Shown piece by piece: positions 1-9,160 of a stretch of DNA of 53,927 bases; the first letter of the stretch is position 1, and each line of letters opens with the position of its first letter. The notes beneath the pieces are model-generated. The model was not told where the DNA came from. It ran no database searches and worked only from the letters and a program-made list of their open reading frames with translations. The translations under genes were made by a program, and so were the position numbers. Source of the DNA: Plesiocystis pacifica SIR-1 (GTDB lineage Bacteria; Myxococcota_A; Polyangia; Nannocystales; Nannocystaceae); assembly GCF_000170895.1 (NCBI RefSeq), contig NZ_ABCS01000071.1:1-53927 (forward strand). Reading direction: 5' to 3'.

Positions 1-2
1 CC

Positions 3-1364
3 GAGACGGACACCGACACCGGCACCGGCACCGGCACCGGCACCGAGCCCACCATCGAGCCCTTCGACCCCCTCGCCCCGGGCGAGCTCCCCTGCGCCGC
101 GGCCGAGTGGAGCCCCGACGCGTTCATCGCCCTCATCACCGGCGAGTCCACGGCCCACCTGCTGCGCGGCGACGGCACGACCCTCGCCCTCGACACCAGC
201 TTGCCCGACGCAGCCCCCGACGCCGAGCTGCGCGTCGCCACGGGCAACGCCGGCGACTGGATCATCACCGTCAGCTACGACGACGTCGACGGGCTCGAGC
301 ACGACCTGGCCCGCTACCGCGGCTGGAGCCGAAGCACCGGCGCGCTGATGTGGGAGCACGTCGAAGCCGGAACCGAGACCGAGCCCGCCGGCTCGTGGGT
401 GCGGGTGTCCGAGGACGGCCGCTTCATCGTCATGCTGCCCGGCGAGGGCGACACCTCCTGGGGCCGAGCCATGGACGCGTTCGGCGTCATCGGGACCTTC
501 TACTGCTCGGCGATCAGCCCGATCGCCCCGGACGACTGGCACGCCTGCGTCGGCGGCGACGACTTCGAGCCCTCGTGGTTCAACGCCGTGCTGTCCGACT
601 ACGCGGGCGGCGGCCAGCTCTACGACTACGAGTTCTTCGCGGGCTACGACGTGCTCCCCGACGGCACCTTCGTCTACCTCGGCCACGTCGAGGGCGCTCC
701 GGACACCTTCCCCCTCGTCGAAGAGCGCCTCGACGAGCTCACCATCCACCCCTTGAGCGAGGCCCAGCCCTACTTCGCCGATCCAGACTGGTCCCTGGGC
801 TCGACCGGCCTGCCCGAGCGCTGGCTCTCCTTCCAGCGCGAGGACGAGTTCCACCTGCTGCGCTTTGGCGAGGGCGACGAGCTGCTCGAGACCCTCGTCA
901 TGTTCGCGCCGCCGGGCACCGACAACGACCCGCACTTTTGGACCTTCACCGACGAGGGCGCGCCGCTCGTGCTGTGGTCGGAGGGCGGGGCCTGGACCGC
1001 CCGCATCCACGTCGAGGCCGGGCTGTGGGCGCCGGCGCCGATGCTCCACCCGAGCACTGGGGCCTACTTCGAGCGCGCGTGGATCGAAGACGGGACCATG
1101 GTGATGACCGCGCGGATCCAAGACCCCCAGGCCCTCGAGCCCCCCGGCGGCACGGTCCACGGCCCCTCGCTGCAGCTGTCCCGGCCCAGCGCGGGGACCA
1201 AGCTGGTGATCCAGCCCTTCGTCGCCTTCCCGCGCCTGACCGCCGAAGGTCAGTGCGTCGCGCGGCCCCAGGGCGAAGATCCCGAGCTGCCCTGGCGCAT
1301 CGACGACCTCGAGAACCAGCTCTTTTTCGAGGTCCCGGAGCCGGGCACGCTCGACTGGCTCTAA
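3..1364 (+). CDS. Exported acidic-linker protein, 5' end outside the window
   Basis: The reading frame is open from the first complete codon of the window, so the true start and any signal peptide lie upstream. It begins with a Thr/Gly/Asp low-complexity tract encoded by a short ggcacc tandem repeat, the linker type that follows the lipobox in several other genes here. About 430 residues of folded, aromatic-rich domain follow, with recurring acidic turns such as SYDDVDG and EDGRF that suggest a beta-propeller-like extracellular fold; that fold guess is inference. I do not recognise a named family. An internal TTG at 201 could be called as a start, but the coding pattern and linker extend upstream of it. 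A terminator-like hairpin follows the stop codon, then the 84-bp repeats. Confidence 0.7.
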   Translation, partial: ETDTDTGTGTGTGTEPTIEPFDPLAPGELPCAAAEWSPDAFIALITGESTAHLLRGDGTTLALDTSLPDAAPDAELRVATGNAGDWIITVSYDDVDGLEHDLARYRGWSRSTGALMWEHVEAGTETEPAGSWVRVSEDGRFIVMLPGEGDTSWGRAMDAFGVIGTFYCSAISPIAPDDWHACVGGDDFEPSWFNAVLSDYAGGGQLYDYEFFAGYDVLPDGTFVYLGHVEGAPDTFPLVEERLDELTIHPLSEAQPYFADPDWSLGSTGLPERWLSFQREDEFHLLRFGEGDELLETLVMFAPPGTDNDPHFWTFTDEGAPLVLWSEGGAWTARIHVEAGLWAPAPMLHPSTGAYFERAWIEDGTMVMTARIQDPQALEPPGGTVHGPSLQLSRPSAGTKLVIQPFVAFPRLTAEGQCVARPQGEDPELPWRIDDLENQLFFEVPEPGTLDWL

Positions 1365-1382
1365 CCCTCCAACCCAAAAGGC

Positions 1383-1410
1383 GAGCCGCCCCGCGTGGGC
1401 AGGGCGGCTC
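1383..1410 (+). terminator. GC-rich hairpin after the partial first gene
   Basis: The arms GAGCCGCCC and GGGCGGCTC form a perfect 9-bp stem about 20 bases after the stop codon. There is no T-tract, as is common in very GC-rich genomes, so termination activity is inferred from position and symmetry only. Confidence 0.5.
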
Positions 1411-1427
1411 GGGCAGCGTCGTTCGCT

Positions 1428-1595
1428 GAGTCGTGGACGTGGGGCAGGGAGGGCGTGGCGTCGTCCACGACGGCTAAAGTAGACAGGGACTGTGAAGACT
1501 TCACAGTCCCTGAGTCGTGGACGTGGGGCAGGGAGGGCGTGGCGTCGTCCACGACGGCTAAAATAAACAGGGACTGTGAAAACTTCACAGTCCCT
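1428..1595 (+). repeat. Two tandem 84-bp copies of a double-hairpin repeat
   Basis: Unit 1 is 1428-1511 and unit 2 is 1512-1595. Each has a core of about 46 bp containing an inverted repeat (GTCGTGGACG at 1430-1439 pairing with CGTCCACGAC at 1462-1471), an 11-bp AT-richer spacer, and a second palindrome with arms AGGGACTGTGAA and TTCACAGTCCCT around a 3-base loop. The units differ only by a few G-to-A changes in spacer and loop. A third, inverted copy lies at 40855-40939 with an identical core. The pair sits between two convergent genes. No protein was recognised in it. Confidence 0.9.
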
Positions 1596-1599
1596 GAGT

Positions 1600-2649
1600 T
1601 CAGGCGGCGAACAGCTGGGCGGGCTCGTCGGGGTTTTGGCCGACGGCGTAGCGCTGGCCGGGGAGCACGACGATCTCGAAGGCGCGGAGCTGGTCGCTCT
1701 CGAGCAGGCCGCGCATGCGGAGGAAGCGGCTCAGCTGGGGGCTGCGGCGGTCGAGGGGGATGACCTTCGCCAGGCTCCGGGGGATGCGGAGCAGGGCCTC
1801 GCCCCGGGGGATCCGCTGCTCGCCGACTTGGAAGGCGACGTTGTCCTGCTCGACCAGGCGCCAGGCGTCGCTGCCGGGCATCGCCGCGGGGTACTCGAGG
1901 TCCTCCTCGCAGATCGCCACCTCGTAGGCCAGACAGGGCTGACCGCTGATCGGGGCGCGCAGCAGCTCGCCGGTCTCCCGCGCCACGCCGCGCTCGAGCT
2001 GCTCGGGTCGACGCAGGCGCTGACCAAAGCCGCGAGCCAGACGCCAGCGCCGCGGGGTGGTCCGCGCCGTGGACCCCAGGTTGCGGGCCTGGTGGACGAC
2101 CCAGCCGAGCATCAACACCACGGGCAAGAGCACGGGCGCGATCAGGCTCAGGGTCAGCTCGGGGCCGACGCCCTCGAAGATCGGGGTCTGGCTCAGCGCG
2201 CCGTCGACGAAGCGGACCATGTAGGCGAGCAGGCCAACGCCGAGGGTCGAGAGCACGAAGATCTTCGCCGCCCGCGAGCCCCGGCTGGGGGGGCGCTCGT
2301 CCTCCTCGAGCTCGCCGAGGGAGTAGACCGTGGGGGTGTGGCGGAGGTCGGCGAGGCCGTGCTCTCCGCAGGCCATGCAGCGCTGCGGGCCGCGCTCGGA
2401 GGCCTCGACGCCGCGCATGGGATCGCTCGTCGACTCGAGGGAGGAAGGCGCGCTGAGGTAGCCGCAGCTCATGCACAGCGAGAAGCACTCGAAGGGCGCC
2501 AGCTCGGGGTCCTGGTAGCCGACGCTCGCGCCGGCTCGGGCGATCTCCCGGCGCATCGCCGCACGAATGTCGCGCCCGCGGCTCCGGTTGCTCGATCGCA
2601 TCGATCGTAGGTAGCTCTGCACCATTCCCGCGCCCGAGGGGCCTGCCAT
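1600..2649 (-). CDS. Zinc-ribbon, two-TM membrane protein with possible GIDE-like C-terminus
   Basis: Predicted 349 residues. I chose the ATG at 2649 because a purine-rich GGAAAGAGAGACGAG precedes it; longer forms would start with an Arg/Cys-rich stretch that looks non-coding. After an N-terminal basic segment come two CxxC knuckles (CMSCG and CMACG, about 45 residues apart) that could bind one zinc. Two hydrophobic segments follow (around IFVLSTLGVGLLAYMV and LIAPVLLPVVLMLGWVV). The C-terminal part (ISGQPCLAYEVAIC, then VGEQRIPRGEALLRIP) resembles the GIDE/MUL1-type domain seen in some bacterial membrane proteins; that match is from memory and tentative. The stop codon directly abuts repeat unit 2. 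Function unknown. Confidence 0.7.
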   Translation of the reverse strand: MAGPSGAGMVQSYLRSMRSSNRSRGRDIRAAMRREIARAGASVGYQDPELAPFECFSLCMSCGYLSAPSSLESTSDPMRGVEASERGPQRCMACGEHGLADLRHTPTVYSLGELEEDERPPSRGSRAAKIFVLSTLGVGLLAYMVRFVDGALSQTPIFEGVGPELTLSLIAPVLLPVVLMLGWVVHQARNLGSTARTTPRRWRLARGFGQRLRRPEQLERGVARETGELLRAPISGQPCLAYEVAICEEDLEYPAAMPGSDAWRLVEQDNVAFQVGEQRIPRGEALLRIPRSLAKVIPLDRRSPQLSRFLRMRGLLESDQLRAFEIVVLPGQRYAVGQNPDEPAQLFAA

Positions 2650-2837
2650 CTCTCGTCTCTCTTTCCATCGCGGAGCAGACCCCCGAGCGCCCATCGCCCG
2701 GCCGAGCTCTCCCACGTGTTCGCAGCAACAGGCCGCGCGCGTCGGCATTCCACGCGATCGACAAAGAGCGCCATGGGGCGCCCCTCGTGGTGCATTCAAC
2801 GGCGCTCAAAAACGTGGGCGCCAATTTTGCAGACGAA

Positions 2838-4001
2838 CTACTCCAGCTCGGGACCCCAGGTCCCCTTCGACACCGGCCCCGTCGGTCCGTCTTCCAACCG
2901 ACACACGCCGATCATGTCGGTGATGTCGATGGGGATGCCGAGCACCGAGCAGTCTTCCTGGTTGCCCCAGCGATAGATCGGACCGGCGCTCGGCAGCGCA
3001 GGATCGCCGCGCCCGGGATCGGTGAAGTCCTCGCTCATCCACGCCGGCCACTCGGCGCCCTCGAGGCCCTCTTGTTCGAAGAAGTCGAGGCCGTAGACGA
3101 CCTCCCAGGTGTCCCAGGCCACGCCCGCGCTGGTCTCGTCGACCAGATCGGCGCAGATCAGCGTGATGCAGATGTCGAAGAAGGGATCGACCTCCCCGAT
3201 GGTCATGTAGACGTGGTTGCCGGGCTGGGCCCAAAAGCCGTGGGAGCCCCACGCCGAGTAGACCACCGGGTGCGTGCCCTCGAACAGCTCGACCTCGCCG
3301 CCGTCCCAGTCGTAGGCGCCGCCGAAGCTGTGCGCCGAGAGGTAGACCTGGCTCGGCTCGTCGTCGACCAGGCGCACGGTGATGTGCTCCCAGTCGCCGA
3401 CATGGTTGCCCCAGACCGTGTCCGCGAGCTCCTTGCCGCGGTTGTAGGGGTAGTAGATGAAGTACACGAGGTCGACGACGCCGCCGCCCTTGTCGGCCCA
3501 AAAGCCGTAGACCGGCGCCGTCTCGAGCTCGCCGGAGAAGAAGGGCAGGACGTCCGAGGGCGAGCCGAGCTCCGCCGCGCTGCGCACCCAGTACTGGCCC
3601 TGGCCGTCGGGGAAGCGCTCGAGGAAGGGGAAGGCCCACTCGGCGGACGAGGGCCAGTAGGCCTCGTTGGCGGGGAAGTAGATCCGCGGCGCGTAGGTCT
3701 CGAGGGCGGTCTGCCGCGGGTCCGGCTCGACGACGCCCGTGTCCGTGTCCGTCTCTTCCGCGGACTCCGACTCCGACTCTGCTTCAGACTCCGACTCCGA
3801 CTCCTCTTCGCTGCTGCTCTCGCTCTCCGTGGTCCCCGCGTCCGTCGAGCTCTCCGTCTCCGACTCGGTGCTCTCGTCCGCGTCCTCGGTGCTCTGCGTC
3901 TCGCCCACCTCGTCTTCGCCGCCGCCCGAGTCGCCACACCCGAGCGGGCCCACGGTCATGAGAAAAAATAAGGATACGGAAGTGATGCGATTCCAACTCA
4001 T
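2838..4001 (-). CDS. Lipoprotein with Vps62-like domain
   Basis: Predicted 387 residues. A short signal peptide ends in a lipobox (VGPLGC), so the mature protein should be lipid-anchored. Residues about 25-90 are a Glu/Ser/Thr/Asp-rich linker. The remaining ~290 residues match the vacuolar protein sorting-associated 62 (Vps62/DUF946) family: YAPRIYFPANEAYWPSS, a YFIYYPYNRGKE block, the hallmark NHVGDWEHITVRL near residue 200, and AHSFGGAYDW plus SAWGSHGFW. Family members are often secreted and lack a settled biochemical role. The gene stands alone on the minus strand with an AT-richer upstream region. Confidence 0.8.
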   Translation of the reverse strand: MSWNRITSVSLFFLMTVGPLGCGDSGGGEDEVGETQSTEDADESTESETESSTDAGTTESESSSEEESESESEAESESESAEETDTDTGVVEPDPRQTALETYAPRIYFPANEAYWPSSAEWAFPFLERFPDGQGQYWVRSAAELGSPSDVLPFFSGELETAPVYGFWADKGGGVVDLVYFIYYPYNRGKELADTVWGNHVGDWEHITVRLVDDEPSQVYLSAHSFGGAYDWDGGEVELFEGTHPVVYSAWGSHGFWAQPGNHVYMTIGEVDPFFDICITLICADLVDETSAGVAWDTWEVVYGLDFFEQEGLEGAEWPAWMSEDFTDPGRGDPALPSAGPIYRWGNQEDCSVLGIPIDITDMIGVCRLEDGPTGPVSKGTWGPELE

Positions 4002-4188
4002 GGCCTGAATTCAGATGCTATCAGGACTCGGATGCTCGGAATCACGCACTCCGAGGACGTTACGATTCACTATTTTGGATCCGGGCTCAAATGAACTGGC
4101 CTTAAGTACATGTCCCTTGGTACAGTAACGTTGCGTTGGACGATGCGCCTTCGCCCCCGAACCCCTCTCTCCGAACGGGATCTCGGCC

Positions 4189-4350
4189 ATGGATTTGCGA
4201 CAAGCCAAGCTCTCCTCGCGCAGCCTCATCCCCCTCGCGCTGGCGATCCCCATCACCGGCGGGCTGACAGCCGCCGAACGCGCGGCGCTCCCCGACAAGC
4301 GCGAAGACCCCCACCGCAAGTCCAGGGTCGCGGCCAAGGTCGACGCCTGA
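4189..4350 (+). CDS. Possible 53-residue small protein, unrecognised
   Basis: An ATG with a modest upstream ACGGGA opens a 53-residue frame: a polar N-terminus with Lys/Arg/Ser, a hydrophobic centre (LIPLALAIPITGGL) and a charged Lys/Arg/Asp-rich tail. It lies in the 450-bp gap between two minus-strand lipoprotein genes. The opposite-strand frame across 4011-4427 has no clear start signal or protein-like features. The hydrophobic centre could be a membrane segment or weak signal, but with no homologue visible this is only a candidate. Nothing else is apparent in the gap (4002-4451). Confidence 0.3.
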   Translation: MDLRQAKLSSRSLIPLALAIPITGGLTAAERAALPDKREDPHRKSRVAAKVDA

Positions 4351-4451
4351 CACATCCGAGAATCAACAATCCAAATGGCCCTACTCGAGGGCCACCCGCG
4401 CGATTGGGCGGCGCCGGACCAGACCAACGCGAGGGCTCGGAGACGACCCGC

Positions 4452-5786
4452 TCAGCCCTCGAGGATCCCGTCGTCGGTGCAGCCCCAGGCCTCCATGCGC
4501 AGCTCCCAATGCCAGGGCTTGAGCATGAACACGCCGTCGCGCTCCACCGACCACCACACGCCCGGGGTCATCTCCAGCTGCAGGTTGGCCGGGATGATCT
4601 GCGAGGCGTTGAACAGGTGGTCGTCGGTCTCGAGGGCCAGCGCGGCGCTGATGATCTCCGCCGCCAGGCCGATGACCGGGATCACCCAGCCGTTGGCCCC
4701 CGGGATGATGCCCACGCCCTCGGCCCCGTTGGCGATGGCGTCGAGGAACTCTTCGAAGGCCCCGGTGCCGTCGCCCTCGAGGCAGTTGTAGGTCATGGCC
4801 AGGGAGCCCTGGGGCGCCACGGGCTCGCCGACCTGACCCCAGACCACGCCCTCGGCCAGGGAGAAGGTGTACTCGTCGCCGTTGTCGAGGGCGAAGGTCT
4901 TGGGCGTCACGCGGATCTCCGCGCCGGGCATGGCCTCCGCGATCACGGCGCAGTAGATGGTGTCCTTGAACACGAGGTCGGCCTCGTCGTGGACGACGAT
5001 CTTGGCCACGCGCAGGCGCAGCTTGGGGTCCTCGCAGTCGCCCGGGGCCTCGGCGGGGCCGGGGGTCAAGCTGGGCGTCGAGGACGGCGACCGGCTCTCG
5101 CCCTCGCCCACGCGCAGCTCCGGATGGGCCGCGCGGTAGCTCGGGACCGAGTCGACGCCCGCGCGCGCGAGCTGGCGACGGACCGCGGCGGCCTGCTCGG
5201 GGTAGTCGGCGAAGATCTGGCGCAGCTTGGGCACGAAGGGGTGCTCGCCGGGGGCGGCCTCGGGGTCGAGGGCCGCCACGACCACGCGCACGCCTTCGTC
5301 GTGATCCGCGACCCGAGCCTGGAGCTCGACGACCAACGAGCCGCCCTCGCCCTCTTCTTCGCCGGGCAGGGGCACGTCGAGGGCCTCGAGGTGGGTCTCG
5401 ATGCCGTCGGGGATCGCCGCCTGCTCGCAGCTCGGCGCCTCGGCGCAGTCCAGGCAGATCCCACAGTCCTCGACGCACTCGTCACACAGCTCGTCGTCCT
5501 CGCACACTCCGTTGCCGCACTCCGAGGGCGGGACACAGTCGCTGCACTCCCCCCAGCCGGTGTCGGTGCACATCTGCGTGCCCTCGCCCCCGTCGGGGCA
5601 CTCGCAGGCCTGCTCGTCCCCAGGCTCGCACTCGGAGCCAGCGGACTCGCCGACCTCGTCGTCGGTCTCCGTCGCCTCGCCGGCCTCGTCCGCGCCGTCG
5701 CCTGGTGTCGCGTCATCGCCACAGGCGAACGAGGTCGCGCCAAGGAGGGCGCACAGGAGGGTCGCGGAGGTGCTCGGGGTTCGCAT
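4452..5786 (-). CDS. Cys-rich lipoprotein, function unknown
   Basis: Predicted 444 residues, starting at the ATG at 5786, where a signal peptide with lipobox (GATSFAC) begins; the frame extends upstream but without a signal sequence. The mature N-terminus has an acidic Gly/Asp/Glu linker, then a cysteine-rich stretch of roughly 70 residues: CEPGDEQACECPDGGEG..., then the CGNGVCEDDELCDECVEDCGIC pattern typical of myxobacterial Cys-rich repeats. The C-terminal half is a globular domain of about 250 residues with no family I recognise; near its end, VIPVIGLAAEIISAALAL could be a buried helix. Probably a surface-exposed lipoprotein. Confidence 0.75.
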   Translation of the reverse strand: MRTPSTSATLLCALLGATSFACGDDATPGDGADEAGEATETDDEVGESAGSECEPGDEQACECPDGGEGTQMCTDTGWGECSDCVPPSECGNGVCEDDELCDECVEDCGICLDCAEAPSCEQAAIPDGIETHLEALDVPLPGEEEGEGGSLVVELQARVADHDEGVRVVVAALDPEAAPGEHPFVPKLRQIFADYPEQAAAVRRQLARAGVDSVPSYRAAHPELRVGEGESRSPSSTPSLTPGPAEAPGDCEDPKLRLRVAKIVVHDEADLVFKDTIYCAVIAEAMPGAEIRVTPKTFALDNGDEYTFSLAEGVVWGQVGEPVAPQGSLAMTYNCLEGDGTGAFEEFLDAIANGAEGVGIIPGANGWVIPVIGLAAEIISAALALETDDHLFNASQIIPANLQLEMTPGVWWSVERDGVFMLKPWHWELRMEAWGCTDDGILEG

Positions 5787-6079
5787 GGCGTGATCTGCGT
5801 CGCTTGACACGGACAGCTCCGTGCTTGGCGCACGATATCGCCGTTTTGGCCCCGCGACCACGGGTGCTCGAACCAAAAAAGAACCGACCTCGACGCGCCA
5901 GGGCCCCCCAGCTCTGGCTACGTCGGGTCGATTGTCACTTGGGTGCGGCTACTTCCAGCGCTGGATGGGTAGCGCGCGGTGTGGTGACGTACTCATATAT
6001 CTCCGGACGAGCCGAAATCCTTCACGCCGAATCCGAAAAAAATCGAATGGCATGAAGGGTCAAGCGTCACCGCGCCGAG

Positions 6080-6958
6080 TCACTTGCTCGAGGCCTTGGC
6101 GGCCTTCTTGGCCTTGGCCTGCGCGCCGCCGAAGAAGTAGGTGATCGACAGGCCGAAGAACACCCCGCCGTGCTCGCCGAGCTCGAAGCCGAGGCCAGGG
6201 CCGTCGGTGGTCCCGAGCCGCGAGCCCGCGCCCGTGCCGGGGTTCGTGTCGCTCGCGCCCTGCTCGTCGGGCTCGCGGGTGCCGGGGACGATGCGCGCGA
6301 CGAGGCCGAACTCGGGCGTGATCGCGACGGAGTCGCCGATGAACACGTGGGTGGTGATCGGCACCTCGATGTCGAACTCGAGGGGCGCCTCGCGGGTGTC
6401 GGGGTTGTTGTCGATGTCGTCGGCGCCAAAGCCCACGTAGACGAGGCCGCGCGCGCCGACGCCGAAGTCCGCCGAGATGTACTTCGAGCGGTCGCCCTGC
6501 ACGGGCCAGTAGAACAATTGTAGGCCCGAGCCGAGCAGACCCACGGTCCTGTTCTGATCGAAGTCGCCGGTCTCGCTGGCCTCGCGGTGCGAGTAGGTGG
6601 CGACGCCGATGAGCGCGCCGACGCTGAGCTTTTGCGTGGCGTAGTAGCGGAGCGAGAGCGCGTTGATCCCGGACAGCGAGCGGGTCCCGCCGAGGCCCAG
6701 GCGGCCCTTCATGCTCGAGTCGCCGCCGGCGTCGACGACGGGCGCCGGCTCGGGGTCGGGCTCCAGCTCCGGTTCGGGCTCCGGCTCCGGCGCGTCCTCG
6801 GCCTCCGCCGGCGCCTCCGTCTCGTCGGCCTTGTCGCCCTTGCCCTTGCCCTTGCCCTTGCCGCCCTTGGCGGGCGCCGCCAAAGCACTGGGAGCCGCGA
6901 GGAATACCGCGAGAGCGGACGCCAGACCGAGGGAGCGCTGTACCGAGGGGAATGCCAT
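6080..6958 (-). CDS. Outer-membrane beta-barrel-like protein with Pro/Glu linker
   Basis: Predicted 292 residues. The ATG at 6958 gives a good Sec signal peptide (VFLAAPSALAAPA), so this start is preferred over the longer frame. After cleavage come a GKGKGKGKGDK stretch, encoded by a short tandem repeat, and a long Glu/Pro linker that may cross the peptidoglycan or bind surface polymers. The rest has alternating short amphipathic strands (LSLRYYATQKLSVGALIGVATYSH, FGLVARIVPG) and ends near GVFFGLSITYFFGG, consistent with a small outer-membrane barrel ending in an aromatic strand, followed by an unusual Lys/Ala tail. Exact family not recognised. Confidence 0.7.
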   Translation of the reverse strand: MAFPSVQRSLGLASALAVFLAAPSALAAPAKGGKGKGKGKGDKADETEAPAEAEDAPEPEPEPELEPDPEPAPVVDAGGDSSMKGRLGLGGTRSLSGINALSLRYYATQKLSVGALIGVATYSHREASETGDFDQNRTVGLLGSGLQLFYWPVQGDRSKYISADFGVGARGLVYVGFGADDIDNNPDTREAPLEFDIEVPITTHVFIGDSVAITPEFGLVARIVPGTREPDEQGASDTNPGTGAGSRLGTTDGPGLGFELGEHGGVFFGLSITYFFGGAQAKAKKAAKASSK

Positions 6959-7291
6959 TGGCCGGAAGATACCCCGGCGGCGAGTCCGACCAAAGCAATC
7001 CCTCGCACGCCGATCGTCGCGTGGGGTGCACCTCGACGACCATGTCTGGGCTCTCCCCACCTCCAGACCGTGGTGAGCTCAGGAGCGCCTCACACACTGA
7101 AGTTCCCGTAATTTGTCGATCGTGCGAGGCAGCCCACCGAGGTGACAGCGCCGCGGCGATCACTCGCAAAAGTTGCCGCAGACGACTACCATGGAGGGCG
7201 AAAAGCACTGGGATTCGGGCTTCGTCGCGCTCCTGCGCCGAGGCCTCGGTCGTGACACGCGGATCCCAGCGCGAGACTTCTTGGAGCTCTC
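6959..7291. other. 333-bp divergent intergenic region, probable promoters
   Basis: This gap separates the minus-strand barrel gene from the plus-strand six-gene run at 7292, so it should carry both promoters. It is locally less GC-rich around 7085-7130. GGAG at 7283-7286 is a clear ribosome-binding site for the 7292 gene. No convincing protein frame, RNA gene or strong inverted repeat was seen. Confidence 0.4.
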
Positions 7292-9133
7292 ATGCGCGTA
7301 GACTCAGCTCATTCCCGTGGACCCTCGCTGGCCGCCCTGCTCGGCGCGGCGTTGATCCTGCCGGCCACTCTGGGGGCGTCGGCCTGCCTCGACGTCGAGG
7401 GCATGGACCCCGCCAACCCCCAGCGCGGCCCCGGTGAGCTCGTCGGCAACGGCGACCCGATCACCGACGGCAATTTCACCGGCGGATGGGACACGCCCCC
7501 CGAGCCCAACCAGGTGCCCCCGGCCCTCGAAGAGCCGATCGTCTGCGATGCCCAGTGCCAGAGCTACTGCGACAGCCTCGGCCTGAGCAACCCGGTCAAC
7601 ATCGGCGCGTGCTCGAGCCTGTGGGGCGTGGGCCTGGCCTCCCAGCCCGTCGACCGCCGCCAGGCCTGCCGCAAGCTCCACGCGGACATGCTCGGCCGCT
7701 ACCCCACGCCGGCCGAGGTCAACGACGTCTGCAACGAGGAGGACTGGGGCGACACGGTCAAGGCGCTGATGCGCTCGGACGAGTTCGTGCTCGTGCAGCA
7801 GCGCCGCTGGGCCGACGCGATGCTCTACAACAACCGGGCCGTCAACGTCGAGCGCATCTACGACATGGACGATCTGGTCCGCAAGGCCTACCAGGGCTAC
7901 GTGCCCTGGGACCTGTTCGCGTCCGTGGCCGCCTCGCACCCCGTGCTCGTCCGCCGGCACACCACCCCCGGCGACCGGGCCGAGGCCGCGTTCAAGCTCT
8001 TCCTCCACCGCCCGCCCTACGAGGACGAGCGCAGCGACATGGGCCGGCTCTACTCGGTGTGGAGCAACGGCTACCGCGACCACCCCTTCCTGGGCACCGT
8101 GCCCGACCCCTACGTCAACTACGACTGCGTCGGCACCAACCAAGACGGCACCCCCGCCGACCAGGGCGCGTGCACCAGCATCCTGTGGGGCTACCACGAG
8201 CTCACCCTCGAGCCCGACGGCCGCCGCGAGATCACCGGCGACCAGGAGGGCTGGATGTGGAGCGGCTACATGAGCGCCGAGGAGTGGGAGGCCGTGCAGC
8301 TGCCCGGGCGCCTGATGGCCACCGAGGACAGCTTCTGGGAGGCCGCCGTCGACGACGTGCTGATGCAGTACTTCGGCTACGACCTCGGCACCGAGGTCCC
8401 GCAGATCCGCCACGAGCTGGTCAAGTACCTGCTCGAGAACCAGGCCGACATCCGCTCGGTGCACTTCGCCGTCGCCACCTCCATCCCCTACCTGCAGAGC
8501 TCGCAGGGCGCCCAGGAGTCCGACTTCCCGTGGACCATGGGGCCGCTCAAGCAGGCCACGCCGGAGATGTGGGTCGACTCCATCGAGCGCATGGCCGGCT
8601 ACCAGCTCGGCGCCTGTGACCACCGCATCCCCCACCCCGAGGACTACCTCTACGCCGACGGCAACGGCAACGAGCCCAACGGCTGGACCTTCGCGCTGGT
8701 CAACAACAGCCGCTGGGTCATCGACCAGGACAAGGAGCTCGAGACCAGCTACCGCGGCGTGACCCAGTCCCTGGGCGGCTGCCCGACCAACGAGGTCAGC
8801 GGGCGCTTCACGACCATCTCGATCCTCAACACCGCGGTCCAGGAGGCCTTCATCGCCGAGGTCTGCGACCCCAGCCTGCTCGGCGGCGGCGCGGACGTGT
8901 CGATGCTCCTGCCCCAGGGCATGAGCCCCGACGCGGCCCTCGACGCGGGCACGGCCCAGGACATCGTCACCCGCCAGACGCGGCTGTTCTACGGCCGCGA
9001 GCCCTACCCCTCGGAGCTCGAGGCGGCCGCCGGCTACTCCGAGCAGTGCACGCCCAAGCCCTGCACCGCCGAGCGCTTCGCTCGCCCCGCTTGCTTCGCC
9101 CTGCTCTCCTCCGCGGAGATGCTCTTCTACTGA
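7292..9133 (+). CDS. DUF1549/DUF1553-like lipoprotein, first gene of six-gene exported cluster
   Basis: Predicted 613 residues with a GGAG ribosome-binding site 5 bases before the ATG. The signal peptide ends in a lipobox (GASAC). Around residues 125-190, RRQACRKLHADMLGRYPTPAEV followed by ALMRSDEFVLVQQRRWADAML resembles the DUF1549 pattern (a helix with GR.PT..E followed by a short segment ending in W.D.L); the later part, with MWVDSIERMAGYQL and FYGREPYPSELEAA, is DUF1553-like. In Planctomycetes such proteins pair with DUF1501 proteins and cytochrome domains, and here a DUF1501 gene follows after 27 bp and a cytochrome after that. The molecular role of the family is not established. Confidence 0.7.
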   Translation: MRVDSAHSRGPSLAALLGAALILPATLGASACLDVEGMDPANPQRGPGELVGNGDPITDGNFTGGWDTPPEPNQVPPALEEPIVCDAQCQSYCDSLGLSNPVNIGACSSLWGVGLASQPVDRRQACRKLHADMLGRYPTPAEVNDVCNEEDWGDTVKALMRSDEFVLVQQRRWADAMLYNNRAVNVERIYDMDDLVRKAYQGYVPWDLFASVAASHPVLVRRHTTPGDRAEAAFKLFLHRPPYEDERSDMGRLYSVWSNGYRDHPFLGTVPDPYVNYDCVGTNQDGTPADQGACTSILWGYHELTLEPDGRREITGDQEGWMWSGYMSAEEWEAVQLPGRLMATEDSFWEAAVDDVLMQYFGYDLGTEVPQIRHELVKYLLENQADIRSVHFAVATSIPYLQSSQGAQESDFPWTMGPLKQATPEMWVDSIERMAGYQLGACDHRIPHPEDYLYADGNGNEPNGWTFALVNNSRWVIDQDKELETSYRGVTQSLGGCPTNEVSGRFTTISILNTAVQEAFIAEVCDPSLLGGGADVSMLLPQGMSPDAALDAGTAQDIVTRQTRLFYGREPYPSELEAAAGYSEQCTPKPCTAERFARPACFALLSSAEMLFY

Positions 9134-9160
9134 ACCCGGCCACGTGAAAGGACCCCAATC

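Noticed and set aside
1428..1595. CRISPR array
   Set aside because: Only two abutting units with no variable spacers, and a single inverted copy far away; the structure is hairpin based.
4011..4427. Minus-strand frame of 138 codons opposite the 53-residue candidate
   Set aside because: No ribosome-binding site, residue order looks random and it opposes a better small frame.
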